DNA of 51,908 bases from Gemmatimonadota bacterium (GTDB taxonomy: Bacteria; Gemmatimonadota; Gemmatimonadetes; Gemmatimonadales; Gemmatimonadaceae), in the NCBI GenBank assembly GCA_947462095.1, contig CANHNQ010000009.1:1-51908 (forward strand), given 5' to 3'. A model generated the notes under the pieces. That model saw nothing but the letters and a program-made list of their open reading frames with translations. It did no database searches and was not told the origin of the DNA. Positions 25,084 to 33,290 of the stretch are shown here, piece by piece (the first letter of the stretch is position 1; each line of letters begins with the position of its first letter). The translations under genes were made by a program, and so were the position numbers.

Positions 25084-27165
25084 GTGCAGACCTCCGACGG
25101 CTCGCCCGTGCCCTCTCTGAATCTCGATGATGCTGCCACGCTGCTGCTGCAGCTGGAGGCGACCGATACCGCTGATCTCGCGATGCTGCGCGAGGCGCTC
25201 ACCGATCTCGCCTTCGAGAATCGCGTCCCGCTGCGTGCACAACCGTTCGTAGCCCGCGCGGCGCGGGTCCTCGGTACGATCATCAATGGCACCGCGCCGG
25301 ACGTCCCGGCCGCCTTCGCCGATGTCAGCAGCGCCATCGACGAGGCGATGCAGGTCAGTGAGGGGCACGCGCCCGCGGCCGAGCGTGCCGTGGCGCAGGA
25401 CCCGGCGCCGCTCGCGCAACACCACGTCACCCTCGATCGCCTGCCCGACGACGCCGATCGTGAATTGCTCCCCGACTTCATCACGGAGAGCAACGAATGC
25501 GTGGTGCATTCCGAAGTCGCACTGCTCCAGCTCGAAGAGACCCCCGACGACGAGGAAGCGGTCAATACCGTCTTCCGTGCCTTCCACACGGTGAAGGGAA
25601 CGTCGGCCTTCCTGGGACTCGCCCGCATCGCGGCATTCGCGCATGAAGCCGAATCGCTCCTGAGCCGCGTGCGCGACAAGGAGATCGCCTACACCAAGGG
25701 GTGCGCCGATCTCTCCCTGCGCTCGGCGGACATGCTGAAAGCGCTGCTGGTGTCGGTGGAAACCGCCTTGAATGGCGACGGCATCCTTCCGATCCCCGAT
25801 GGCTACGACGCATTACTGGCGGCGCTCGCCGGATACGATCCTCAGCGCGACGCCGATGGCGTGCGGCTGTCCGTCGCGCCGGTGGCCGCCGCCATGGCCA
25901 GCGCGAACACTGCCAGCACGAATGCTGCCAGCGCAAGCAAGGCGCGCGTTGACTCGAACGCCGACGCGACGATCCGTGTCCGCACCGATCGATTGGATCG
26001 CATGATCGATATGGTCGGCGAGTTGGTGATCGCCCAGTCGATGATCGCCGGCGACGAGCTGTTTGGTGCCGGCAAGCAGCACGACCTGCTGCGCAAAGTC
26101 ACGCACGCCAGCAAGATCGTCCGCGAGCTGCAGGACCTCAGCATGTCGATGCGCATGGTGCCGCTGCGCGCGACGTTCCAGAAACTCACGCGCGTCGTCC
26201 GCGACACGGCGTCGAAAGCCGGGAAAACGGTGCAGCTCGTGACCGAGGGCGACGACGTCGAAATCGATCGCAACATGGTCGACGTGCTAGGTGACCCACT
26301 GGTGCACATGGTGCGCAACGCGGTGGATCACGGCGTCGAGGGGCCCGATGAGCGCGAGGCCAATGGCAAAGCGCGTCTCGGTGTCGTCCACCTGCACGCC
26401 TACCATGCGTCGGGCAATGTCGTCGTGGAACTCAAGGACGACGGCCGCGGTCTGCATCGCGACAAGATCGTGAAAAAGGCGCTCGAGAAGGGGCTGATCG
26501 ACACGGATAAGGGCATGTCCGACAGCGACGTGTTCAATCTGATCTTCGCCCCTGGCTTCTCGACCGCCGAACAGATCACCGATATCTCCGGTCGAGGCGT
26601 CGGCATGGACGTGGTGCGTCGCAACCTCGAGAAAATCCGCGGGCGCATCGACATCACCTCCGCGCCGGGGAAGGGAACCACGTTCGCTATCCGCCTGCCA
26701 CTCACGCTGGCGGTGACGGACGGCATGCTGGTGCGCGTCGGCGACGAACGCTTCATCGTCCCACTCACGCACATTCACATGAGCTTCCGTCCGGAACCGG
26801 CGATGCTGTCGACGGTGGTCGGACGCGGTGAGGTCGTGCTGCTGCGTGGCGAGCTGCTCCCCATTATCCGACTGCACCGGTTGTTCGACGTGGCCGGCGC
26901 CGTGCAGTCACCGCTCGACGGGCTGCTCATGATCGTCGGCGACGGCGATCGCCGCACCGCGCTCCTCGTCGACGATCTGCTTGGCCAGCAACAGGTCGTG
27001 GCCAAGACCCTCGGCGATGGGCTCGGGAAGGTCCCGGGGGTGAGCGGTGGCGCCATCCTGGGCGATGGTCGCGTGGGGCTGATTCTCGATGTGACCGAAA
27101 CGGTCGCGTTGGCGCAGAGCCACGAGCCGCATCCCGCACGCCCCGACCGGTACCACGCCGCCTGA
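25084..27165 (+). CDS. cheA: CheA, chemotaxis histidine kinase without P2 domain
   Basis: 693 residues from a GTG at 25084; no better in-frame start lies near, and the predicted transcript start near 25056 supports it. Residues 1-110 are an extra helical region of unknown role. The HPt domain follows, with His168 in FRAFHTVKGTSAFLGL. A linker of only about 45 mostly Ala/Ser residues then leads to the P3 dimerisation domain at about 298, so the CheY-docking P2 domain is missing. The kinase domain has N-box MVRNAVDHGVEG, DDGRGLHRD, FAPGFSTAEQITDISGRGVGMDVV. The C-terminal P5 domain resembles CheW. Confidence 0.96.
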   Translation: MQTSDGSPVPSLNLDDAATLLLQLEATDTADLAMLREALTDLAFENRVPLRAQPFVARAARVLGTIINGTAPDVPAAFADVSSAIDEAMQVSEGHAPAAERAVAQDPAPLAQHHVTLDRLPDDADRELLPDFITESNECVVHSEVALLQLEETPDDEEAVNTVFRAFHTVKGTSAFLGLARIAAFAHEAESLLSRVRDKEIAYTKGCADLSLRSADMLKALLVSVETALNGDGILPIPDGYDALLAALAGYDPQRDADGVRLSVAPVAAAMASANTASTNAASASKARVDSNADATIRVRTDRLDRMIDMVGELVIAQSMIAGDELFGAGKQHDLLRKVTHASKIVRELQDLSMSMRMVPLRATFQKLTRVVRDTASKAGKTVQLVTEGDDVEIDRNMVDVLGDPLVHMVRNAVDHGVEGPDEREANGKARLGVVHLHAYHASGNVVVELKDDGRGLHRDKIVKKALEKGLIDTDKGMSDSDVFNLIFAPGFSTAEQITDISGRGVGMDVVRRNLEKIRGRIDITSAPGKGTTFAIRLPLTLAVTDGMLVRVGDERFIVPLTHIHMSFRPEPAMLSTVVGRGEVVLLRGELLPIIRLHRLFDVAGAVQSPLDGLLMIVGDGDRRTALLVDDLLGQQQVVAKTLGDGLGKVPGVSGGAILGDGRVGLILDVTETVALAQSHEPHPARPDRYHAA

Positions 27166-27226
27166 GCGCGACGGCATTCCCACGTATCCCGGGATCACGC
27201 GGATCCGCGTACAGCACGTGTTCGAG

Positions 27227-27254
27227 TCAAGCTCCGACGAGGGGGCGCCGATAC
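27227..27254 (+). promoter_or_regulatory. Sigma-28-type promoter of cheW
   Basis: TCAA, 16 bases, then GCCGATAC, the same -10 as cheA and the same spacing. The predicted start is near 27261, 49 bases before the cheW ATG. It sits in the 144-base gap after cheA, which otherwise holds nothing recognised. Confidence 0.7.
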
Positions 27255-27309
27255 CACCAACGATACGGGTCCGTACACCCGGGTACCCTCTTTCCATCTC
27301 GAGCGAGCC

Positions 27310-27813
27310 ATGAGCACGCACACTGAACCGGTGTCCACCGTCACGTCCCAGTCCCGGGCGGGCAAGTATCTCACGTTCTTTCTCGCCGGCGAAGAATACG
27401 GCCTCGAGATTCTGAAGGTGAGCGAGATCATCGGCATGCAGCCGATCACCCGCGTGCCCCGGATGCCGGAGTTCGTGCGTGGCGTGATCAATCTGCGCGG
27501 GAAGGTCATCCCGATTACCGACTTGCGCAAAAAGTTCGGCATGGAACACGACGGCAGTTCGGACAGCTGCATCATCGTGGTGCAGATGCGTGGCATCCAG
27601 ACCGGCATCGTGGTCGACCGCGTGAGCGAAGTGGTGGCGATTGCTGAACCGGACATCGAGGATGCGCCCAGCTTCGGTGCGGGGATCCACACCGAGTTCC
27701 TGCTCGGCATCGGCAAAGCCGGCGGACGCGTGAAGCTCCTGCTCGACATCGATAAGGTGCTCGCCAGCAGTGAAATCGCGGCACTCGAAAGTGCGCAGTC
27801 GTACGCCGCCTGA
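27310..27813 (+). CDS. cheW: CheW, receptor-kinase coupling protein
   Basis: 167 residues. Typical pattern: GKYLTFFLAGEEYGLEILKV, VRGVINLRGKVIPITDLRKK, and GIVVDRVSEVVAI. CheW bridges chemoreceptors and CheA at the inner face of the membrane. It starts an apparent second transcription unit (cheW-R-D-RR-X-B) behind its own sigma-28 site. cheR follows after 35 bases. No chemoreceptor gene is in the window. Confidence 0.95.
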   Translation: MSTHTEPVSTVTSQSRAGKYLTFFLAGEEYGLEILKVSEIIGMQPITRVPRMPEFVRGVINLRGKVIPITDLRKKFGMEHDGSSDSCIIVVQMRGIQTGIVVDRVSEVVAIAEPDIEDAPSFGAGIHTEFLLGIGKAGGRVKLLLDIDKVLASSEIAALESAQSYAA

Positions 27814-27848
27814 CGCCGCGCGTCTCTCCGCCTTCTTCCGTCGATTGC

Positions 27849-28688
27849 ATGGCCGCCCCGAGCTCCACCGGCGCATTCTTCAGTGAATGCGAGATCTCGC
27901 CCGCCCAGTTTGCGCGCATCACCGACGTGCTCCATGAGCACGCGGGCATCCGCATGCGTGAGGGCAAGGAAGGGCTGGTGCGCGCCCGGCTCGCCAAGCG
28001 ACTGCGCTTGCTCCATCTCCCCGACTTCGACGCCTATCTCGATTTCGTGACGAAGGAGCCATCGCGCCGCGAATTCGCCGAGATGATCGATGCACTCACC
28101 ACGAACAAGACCAGTTTTCTTCGCGAATCGGCGCACTTCGACTATCTGCGCGATGCGGTCTTCCCCACGCTGAAGGGTCCGGTCCGGATCTGGAGCGCGG
28201 GATGTTCGAGCGGCGAAGAGCCGTACACGCTCGCCATGCTCGCAAACGAAAGCTTCAGCGACATCAAGACGCGCGATGTCCGCATTCTCGCGACCGATCT
28301 CAGTCATCGCGTGCTCGCCACCGCCAAAGCGGCGACGTATCCGGCTGACAGCATGTCCGACGTACCGCCGTCGTGGCTGCAGAAATACTGGACGCGCGCG
28401 CGCAATCCCCAGGGGCACGACGTATACGAGGCCGACCAGCCGCTCCGGCGGCTCGTCCACTTCGCCAAGCTGAATCTGATGGAACGGTGGCCGATGCAGG
28501 GGCCGTTCGACGCCATTCTCTGTCGCAATGTCATGATCTACTTCGACAAGGCCACGCAACAGCAGCTCGTTGAACGGTACTGGGAGCTGCTCCGTCCCGG
28601 TGGCCATCTGTTTGTCGGACACTCCGAAAGTCTCACCGGCCTCGCACACCGTTTCCGGTATGTGCAGCCCGCGGTCTACGTGAAGTAG
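27849..28688 (+). CDS. cheR: CheR, chemoreceptor glutamate methyltransferase
   Basis: 279 residues. The N-terminal helical domain is followed by the SAM-binding core with IWSAGCSSGEEPYTLAML (motif I), the acidic ILATDLSHRVL, and DAILCRNVMIYFDK, ending in GGHLFVGHSESL. This is the full set of CheR signatures. It adds methyl groups to receptor glutamates during adaptation. It precedes cheD by one base. Confidence 0.96.
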   Translation: MAAPSSTGAFFSECEISPAQFARITDVLHEHAGIRMREGKEGLVRARLAKRLRLLHLPDFDAYLDFVTKEPSRREFAEMIDALTTNKTSFLRESAHFDYLRDAVFPTLKGPVRIWSAGCSSGEEPYTLAMLANESFSDIKTRDVRILATDLSHRVLATAKAATYPADSMSDVPPSWLQKYWTRARNPQGHDVYEADQPLRRLVHFAKLNLMERWPMQGPFDAILCRNVMIYFDKATQQQLVERYWELLRPGGHLFVGHSESLTGLAHRFRYVQPAVYVK

Positions 28689-28689
28689 C

Positions 28690-29202
28690 ATGGGAACGAG
28701 TGCGCCTGCGCGCGCGGTCGATCGGGTGGTGGGTGTCGCCGATGTGAAAGTCTCCAACACGCCGGGCGAGCGACTGATCACCTACGCTCTGGGCAGCTGT
28801 CTCGGGATTGTGGTGTATGACCCGGTCGTCGCGGTGGCGGGCCTGCTGCACGTCATGTTGCCCACGGGGACCATCGACGAATCCAAGATGAAGGACAAGC
28901 CCGCCATGTTCGTGGACAGTGGCGTGCCGCTGCTGTTCAAGGAGTGCTACAAGCTGGGCGCGAAGAAGGAACGCATGCAGGTGAAGGTGGCCGGCGGCGC
29001 ACACGCCGGGGCCCGTGAAGAAGACGACCGCTTCCAGATCGGCAAGCGCAATATGATCGCGCTGCGCAAGCTGCTCTGGAAGAACGGTGTGCTGGTGCAT
29101 GCACATGACACCGGGGGCGTGCAGACGTCCCGTACGATGTGGGTGGACGTGACTACAGGCGAAGTCACGCTCAAGATCAACGGCGCCGAAAGCACGCTCT
29201 GA
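28690..29202 (+). CDS. cheD: CheD, receptor glutamine deamidase
   Basis: 170 residues. Catalytic Cys37 lies in ALGSCLGIVVYD and His54 in LLHVMLPTG, in the spacing expected of the CheD family. The block KVAGGAHAGAREED and the loop GKRNMIALRKLL are also typical. CheD deamidates receptors and, in Thermotoga and Bacillus, works with CheC. Here its partner may be the CheX-like protein three genes on. It begins one base after the cheR stop. Confidence 0.94.
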   Translation: MGTSAPARAVDRVVGVADVKVSNTPGERLITYALGSCLGIVVYDPVVAVAGLLHVMLPTGTIDESKMKDKPAMFVDSGVPLLFKECYKLGAKKERMQVKVAGGAHAGAREEDDRFQIGKRNMIALRKLLWKNGVLVHAHDTGGVQTSRTMWVDVTTGEVTLKINGAESTL

Positions 29203-29220
29203 TGCACTGGATACCGACTC

Positions 29221-29649
29221 ATGGCCTTTAACGTTCTCGTGGTCGACGACAGTGCCGTCATGCGGCAGATGGTCGTCCGAACCCTTCGGATGAGTGGTCT
29301 TCCCCTTGGTGCGGTCCTCGAGGCCGGCAATGGTGAAGAAGGGCTGCTCGTCCTCCAGGAGCAGTGGGTGGATCTGCTGCTCCTCGATATCAACATGCCG
29401 GTGATGAACGGCGAAGAGATGCTCCGGCGTCTTCGCGCCGCACCGGACACCGCCGCGCTGCCCGTGATCGTGGTTTCCACGGAAGGCAGCGAAACCCGTC
29501 TGGCTGCGCTGCATGAGTTGGGCGCCGCCATCGTCCGTAAGCCGTTCGCGCCGGAGACCCTGCGCGACACCATTCTGCGCATTACTGGAGTCACCGATGC
29601 CGAGTACTACGGTCCAGTCCCTGTCGCGAGCGACGACAGCGACTTTTGA
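29221..29649 (+). CDS. CheY-like response regulator
   Basis: 142 residues, a second single receiver domain. Acidic pocket VVDDSAVMRQMVV, phosphoacceptor Asp56 in LLLDINMPVMNG, Ser/Thr in VVSTEGSE and Lys in VRKPFAP. It differs from the cheY at 23828 in the DINMP loop, so it may not bind the motor. A C-terminal extension of about 15 residues, YYGPVPVASDDSDF, overlaps the next gene by 53 bases in another frame. It may be the regulator that the CheX-like protein dephosphorylates, or a sink for phosphate. Confidence 0.9.
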   Translation: MAFNVLVVDDSAVMRQMVVRTLRMSGLPLGAVLEAGNGEEGLLVLQEQWVDLLLLDINMPVMNGEEMLRRLRAAPDTAALPVIVVSTEGSETRLAALHELGAAIVRKPFAPETLRDTILRITGVTDAEYYGPVPVASDDSDF

Positions 29650-30097
29650 GGAGCTCGCGCTCCTGTTTCCGGAGCATGAGCTGTCCCCGGAACAGGCCGC
29701 AGCCCCGCTCGATATGGCGGTGTCCGTCGAGTTCCGTGGCCCGCTGCTCGGACGGCTCGTCCTGCGTGCCTCGTCCAACGTGCTCTCGTCGATCGCCGCC
29801 AACATGCTGGGTGAAGACGCGTCCCGTGAGCGCCCGCTGCAGCGTGATGCGCTCGGAGAGCTCGCGAACGTGATTTGCGGCAACCTCCTCCCCGCCATCG
29901 CGGGCGTCGAAGCGGTCTTTCATCTGTCAGCCCCGCGCGTGCATGACGGGGGCGACGTCTTCTCGCGCGACGTCGATGCGCCGTCGGCAAGCGTCCTGTT
30001 CGGTATCGAGGCGGGCCGTGCCGAGTCGGCGCTGTACGTGTTTGCGGAACAGCACGGTGACGAGGCAGTTTCCCCGCGTGCGGTGAGCGCCGCGTGA
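29597..30097 (+). CDS. CheX/CheC-like CheY-P phosphatase
   Basis: 166 residues from the ATG at 29597, with GGAG six bases upstream inside the previous gene. The catalytic pattern Glu88-x2-Asn91 in DALGELANVICGNLLPAIAG matches the ExxN signature of the CheX/CheC/FliY phosphatases, and SVEFRGPLLGRLVLRASS fits the flanking beta-strands. It carries one such site, as CheX does. The first 53 bases overlap the regulator gene in another frame, and the last four overlap the cheB start (GTGA). Confidence 0.82.
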   Translation: MPSTTVQSLSRATTATFEELALLFPEHELSPEQAAAPLDMAVSVEFRGPLLGRLVLRASSNVLSSIAANMLGEDASRERPLQRDALGELANVICGNLLPAIAGVEAVFHLSAPRVHDGGDVFSRDVDAPSASVLFGIEAGRAESALYVFAEQHGDEAVSPRAVSAA

Positions 30098-31200
30098 CGA
30101 TCGCGATTCCCGCGGGTGCACCCTTGCCCGGTGCCGGGACACCGCGGCGCACGCCAGGGGTCGTGCGTGTGCTGATCGTCGATGACTCGGCGCTCGTGCG
30201 GCGGATCCTGTCCGACGCGCTCTCGAAGCATGACGACATCGAAGTCGTCGGCACCGCCACCGATCCGTATGTCGCACGTGAGCGCATCGTACAGCTCCAG
30301 CCCGACGTCATCACGCTCGACATCGAAATGCCGCGTATGGATGGCTTGTCGTTCCTCTCCAAGCTGATGCGGCACTTCCCGCTGCCGGTGGTCGTCGTGA
30401 GCTCGCTCACCCCGCAGAACAGCGAAACCGCACTGCGGGCGCTCGCGCTCGGTGCGGTCGAGGTCATCGCCAAGCCGGGCTCGTCGCTGGCGGCGGGTGA
30501 CATCGCCGATGAGCTCGTGCGCGCCGTGCGCACGGCCTCCCATGCGCGTGTCCTGCAGCGCGTAGAGACCATCGATGCGCCGCCCGTATCTGGACGCTCC
30601 GCGATCGCCTCGCTCAATGCCACGAACAAGATCATCGCCCTCGGCGCTTCGACCGGCGGGACGCAGGCGCTCGAACACGTGCTCCGTCGCTTTCCGGTCG
30701 ATGCGCCTGGGACGGTGATCGTCCAACACATGCCCGAGCACTTCACGCGCTCGTTTGCCAATCGGCTCAATCAGGTGTGCGCGATGCGAGTGCAGGAAGC
30801 GACCGACGGCGAGTTCGTGGTCGCGGGACTCGCCCTCGTGGCACCGGGCGGCAAGCATCTCGTGCTACAGGCCAGCGGTGCGCGGTGGGTCGTGCGGGTG
30901 AAAGACGGCCCCAGGGTGCATCACCAGCGGCCGGCGGTGGATGTGCTCTTTCAAAGCGTGGCGCGCAGCGCCGGACGGAACGCCGTGGGCGCCCTGCTGA
31001 CCGGCATGGGCGCGGACGGCGCCAAGGGGATGCTCGCCATGCGCGAGGCGGGTGCGTACACCGTTGCGCAGAACGAGGAAACATGCGTCGTGTACGGCAT
31101 GCCGCGAGAAGCCGTGAAAATCGACGCGGCGGTCGACGTGCTGCCGCTCGACCGCATCGCCGACGCGTTGCTGCACGCCATCGCCGCCCACCGTAGCTGA
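30094..31200 (+). CDS. cheB: CheB, receptor methylesterase and deamidase
   Basis: 368 residues. The receiver domain (Asp76 in ITLDIEMPRMDG) is joined to the esterase domain, which has the catalytic Ser in LGASTGGTQAL, His in VIVQHMPEHFT and Asp in LTGMGADGAKGM. Starts at a GTG overlapping the preceding stop. The first 22 residues before VVRVLIVDDSA are extra and proline-rich. It closes the chemotaxis block and converges on the histidine kinase gene 15 bases on. Confidence 0.96.
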   Translation: MTIAIPAGAPLPGAGTPRRTPGVVRVLIVDDSALVRRILSDALSKHDDIEVVGTATDPYVARERIVQLQPDVITLDIEMPRMDGLSFLSKLMRHFPLPVVVVSSLTPQNSETALRALALGAVEVIAKPGSSLAAGDIADELVRAVRTASHARVLQRVETIDAPPVSGRSAIASLNATNKIIALGASTGGTQALEHVLRRFPVDAPGTVIVQHMPEHFTRSFANRLNQVCAMRVQEATDGEFVVAGLALVAPGGKHLVLQASGARWVVRVKDGPRVHHQRPAVDVLFQSVARSAGRNAVGALLTGMGADGAKGMLAMREAGAYTVAQNEETCVVYGMPREAVKIDAAVDVLPLDRIADALLHAIAAHRS

Positions 31201-31215
31201 CCGGCGCGGCGGGAC

Positions 31216-31914
31216 TCAGCCGGTGGTGCGGGCCGCCGGTACGATCACCCGCACGCGCGTCCGGGGCGCCCCGTGGGTCGCCTCAGTCCGCTCGAAGTGG
31301 AGCGACCCACCGAGGGTGCGCACGAACGCGGCGACGATGGCCAGCCCGATCCCGGCACCCCGAACGCCGTCTTTGGACGTCACGAATGGCTCGGTAATGG
31401 TGGCCAGCAGCTCGGTGGGAATGCCGTCCCCCTCGTTCTCGACGTCCACCGTCACGGTCTCACCGTCGGTGGTGCCGCGGACCACGATGACGGTCCCGAC
31501 AGGGGCGGCATCGTGCGCGTTGCGCAGCAGCTCGATCATCACGTTCCGCCACCAGCTCGCATCGGCGTCCAAGTACCCGCCACCGAGCGTGACCTGCAGG
31601 GACCGCTCGGCCTGCTCGGTGGCGAGCAGAGCCTGTGCATCGGCTATGCCGTCATCCACGGCAACACGGAGCCGGCGCATGCCGCTGACCCGCGCAAATT
31701 GCGTGACTCGCTGCAGGTAGCTGACCGTTGCGTCGGCCGCCCGATGGATCTCGGCCACGTCGTCGTGCGTCGGATCGCCCTCCGGAATGTCGGAGAGCAG
31801 CAGTTCGCTGTAGGTCCGGACGACGGTCGAGAAGTTGTTGATGTCGTGCGAAACCCGCTTGGCAAAGCGCACCAGCGCGTCGGCGTCAGGCGCCGCATTT
31901 GTGGAGGTGGCCAT
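31216..31914 (-). CDS. Soluble histidine kinase without sensor domain
   Basis: 232 residues from the ATG at 31914; the frame is open further upstream but the preceding sequence looks like a shadow of other genes. The phosphoacceptor region is AKRVSHDINNFSTVVRTYSE with His23. The ATPase domain has IELLRNAHDAAPVG (N-box), VENEGDGIPTELL (G1), and GVRGAGIGLAIVAAFVRTLGG (G2). No transmembrane or PAS region is present. No response regulator is adjacent on the same strand. It may serve the orphan sigma-54 activator at 5801 or a chemotaxis regulator; this is inference from proximity only. Confidence 0.82.
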   Translation of the reverse strand: MATSTNAAPDADALVRFAKRVSHDINNFSTVVRTYSELLLSDIPEGDPTHDDVAEIHRAADATVSYLQRVTQFARVSGMRRLRVAVDDGIADAQALLATEQAERSLQVTLGGGYLDADASWWRNVMIELLRNAHDAAPVGTVIVVRGTTDGETVTVDVENEGDGIPTELLATITEPFVTSKDGVRGAGIGLAIVAAFVRTLGGSLHFERTEATHGAPRTRVRVIVPAARTTG

Positions 31915-31989
31915 ATACCTCGTAGAATACGCGCTGCGGTGGTAATCACAACCGTCACTATTCCTGCGTCTCTTCCCGGAGCTCGAACC

Positions 31990-32586
31990 ATGTCGTTCCG
32001 AACCATGTGTGTGGTCTCCTGTGCCGCCGCGCTGTCGCTGGCCGGCACCGCGCTCGGTGCGCAAGCGTTGCCGCCCGTGGCCGAGCAGATCACGGCGGCG
32101 GTTCAGGCCCTCCCCAAGGACATGCGTGATGGCGCCGGTGTGATGGGGTACAAGACGGCGGGCAAGCTGGAGTGGCTGCGCCCCACGAAGAACGGCATGA
32201 TGTGCCTCGCGGACGATCCCGCCGAGGAGCAGTTCCATGTGTCCTGCTACCACGACTCGATGGACCCGTTCATGGCCCGCGGTCGTGCCCTGCGCGTGTC
32301 GGGTGTGAAGGGTGGTCAGATCGACACGGTGCGTTTCGCCGAAGTGAAGGCGGGCAAGATCAAGATGCCCACGGCCCCGGCGTCGTTGTATCAGATTTTC
32401 GGCAAGAAGGATGCATTCGATGCGGCGTCGGGCACGGTGAAGCAGGGGAACCCGCTGTTCGTCGTCTACATCCCGTTCGCCACGACGGCCACGACGGGCA
32501 TCTCGACGACGCCGTCGGATACGAAGCCGTGGTTGATGTTCCCTGGCACCCCGAAGGCGCACGTGATGTTCTCGTTGACGATGTGA
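31990..32586 (+). CDS. Secreted protein of unknown function
   Basis: 198 residues from the ATG at 31990 with GGAG eight bases upstream. A classical signal peptide covers about residues 1-24 (MSFRTMCVVSCAAALSLAGTALGA, AxA-type cleavage). The mature part contains GAGVMGYKTAGKLEWLRPTK and MMCLADDP then HVSCYHDSMDPFMARG, which look conserved (two Cys, two His) but belong to no family I can name. It is divergent from the kinase gene at 31914 by 75 bases and precedes the glycosylase gene by seven bases. Confidence 0.8.
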   Translation: MSFRTMCVVSCAAALSLAGTALGAQALPPVAEQITAAVQALPKDMRDGAGVMGYKTAGKLEWLRPTKNGMMCLADDPAEEQFHVSCYHDSMDPFMARGRALRVSGVKGGQIDTVRFAEVKAGKIKMPTAPASLYQIFGKKDAFDAASGTVKQGNPLFVVYIPFATTATTGISTTPSDTKPWLMFPGTPKAHVMFSLTM

Positions 32587-32593
32587 GCCGCCC

Positions 32594-33247
32594 GTGACGA
32601 TCGTCCGACTGACACCGCTCCGCCTGAAGGCGGCGGTCGCGGCACTCAGCGCGCAGGATCCGAAGATGGCCGTCGCCATCGAACGGGTCGGCCCGTGCAC
32701 GATGATCCCGCGCGCCGAGGGCACGCACTTCGATCATCTCACGCGGGCGATCGTCTTTCAGCAGTTGTCCGGTGGCGCGGCCTCCACGATCTACCGGCGC
32801 TTCAACGAGCGCATCGGATCGGACGGCAACGCCCCCACGCCGGCGCAGATTCTCGCGTCGGATGAGGCGACACTCCGTGCGTGCGGTCTCTCGACGGCGA
32901 AAACCCGCGCGATCCGCGATCTGGCGCAGCATGTCGAGGAGGCTCGCCTCCCCCTCGACGTGATCGACACGATGGACGACGAGGCGGTGATTGACGCATT
33001 GATCGCGGTGCGCGGCGTGGGTCGCTGGACAGCGCAGATGTTCCTGATGTTCCGGCTTGGCCGTCCCGATGTGCTTCCGGTGCTCGATCTGGGTGTCCGA
33101 AAGGGGGCGCAGCGGATCTATCGCATGCGGGCGCTGCCGGAAGCGGACCGTCTCGAGAAGGTGGCGAGGAACTGGCGTCCGTGGGCAAGCGTTGCCAGTT
33201 GGTACTGCTGGCGGGTCCTCGATCTCGAAGACGCCGGCGGCTGGTAA
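32594..33247 (+). CDS. DNA-3-methyladenine glycosylase II-type (HhH-GPD) enzyme
   Basis: 217 residues from a GTG. The helix-hairpin-helix is LIAVRGVGRWTAQMFLMF, followed by the Gly-Pro-Asp-like segment with catalytic Asp165 in VLPVLDLGVRKG. The N-terminal HLTRAIVFQQLSGGAASTIY is typical of AlkA-like enzymes. It removes alkylated bases in base-excision repair. It lacks the N-terminal AlkA domain of enterobacteria, as in the shorter yeast Mag1-like group. Confidence 0.92.
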   Translation: MTIVRLTPLRLKAAVAALSAQDPKMAVAIERVGPCTMIPRAEGTHFDHLTRAIVFQQLSGGAASTIYRRFNERIGSDGNAPTPAQILASDEATLRACGLSTAKTRAIRDLAQHVEEARLPLDVIDTMDDEAVIDALIAVRGVGRWTAQMFLMFRLGRPDVLPVLDLGVRKGAQRIYRMRALPEADRLEKVARNWRPWASVASWYCWRVLDLEDAGGW

Positions 33248-33290
33248 CGCAGGGGCTGGTGAATGCGGATCGCCGCAGTGGAGAGTGCTC

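Noticed and set aside
27195-28781. 528-residue minus-strand frame opposite cheW and cheR
   Set aside because: The plus-strand genes have clear family motifs; the antisense frame lacks a fold and has the Arg/His-rich composition of GC-rich shadows.
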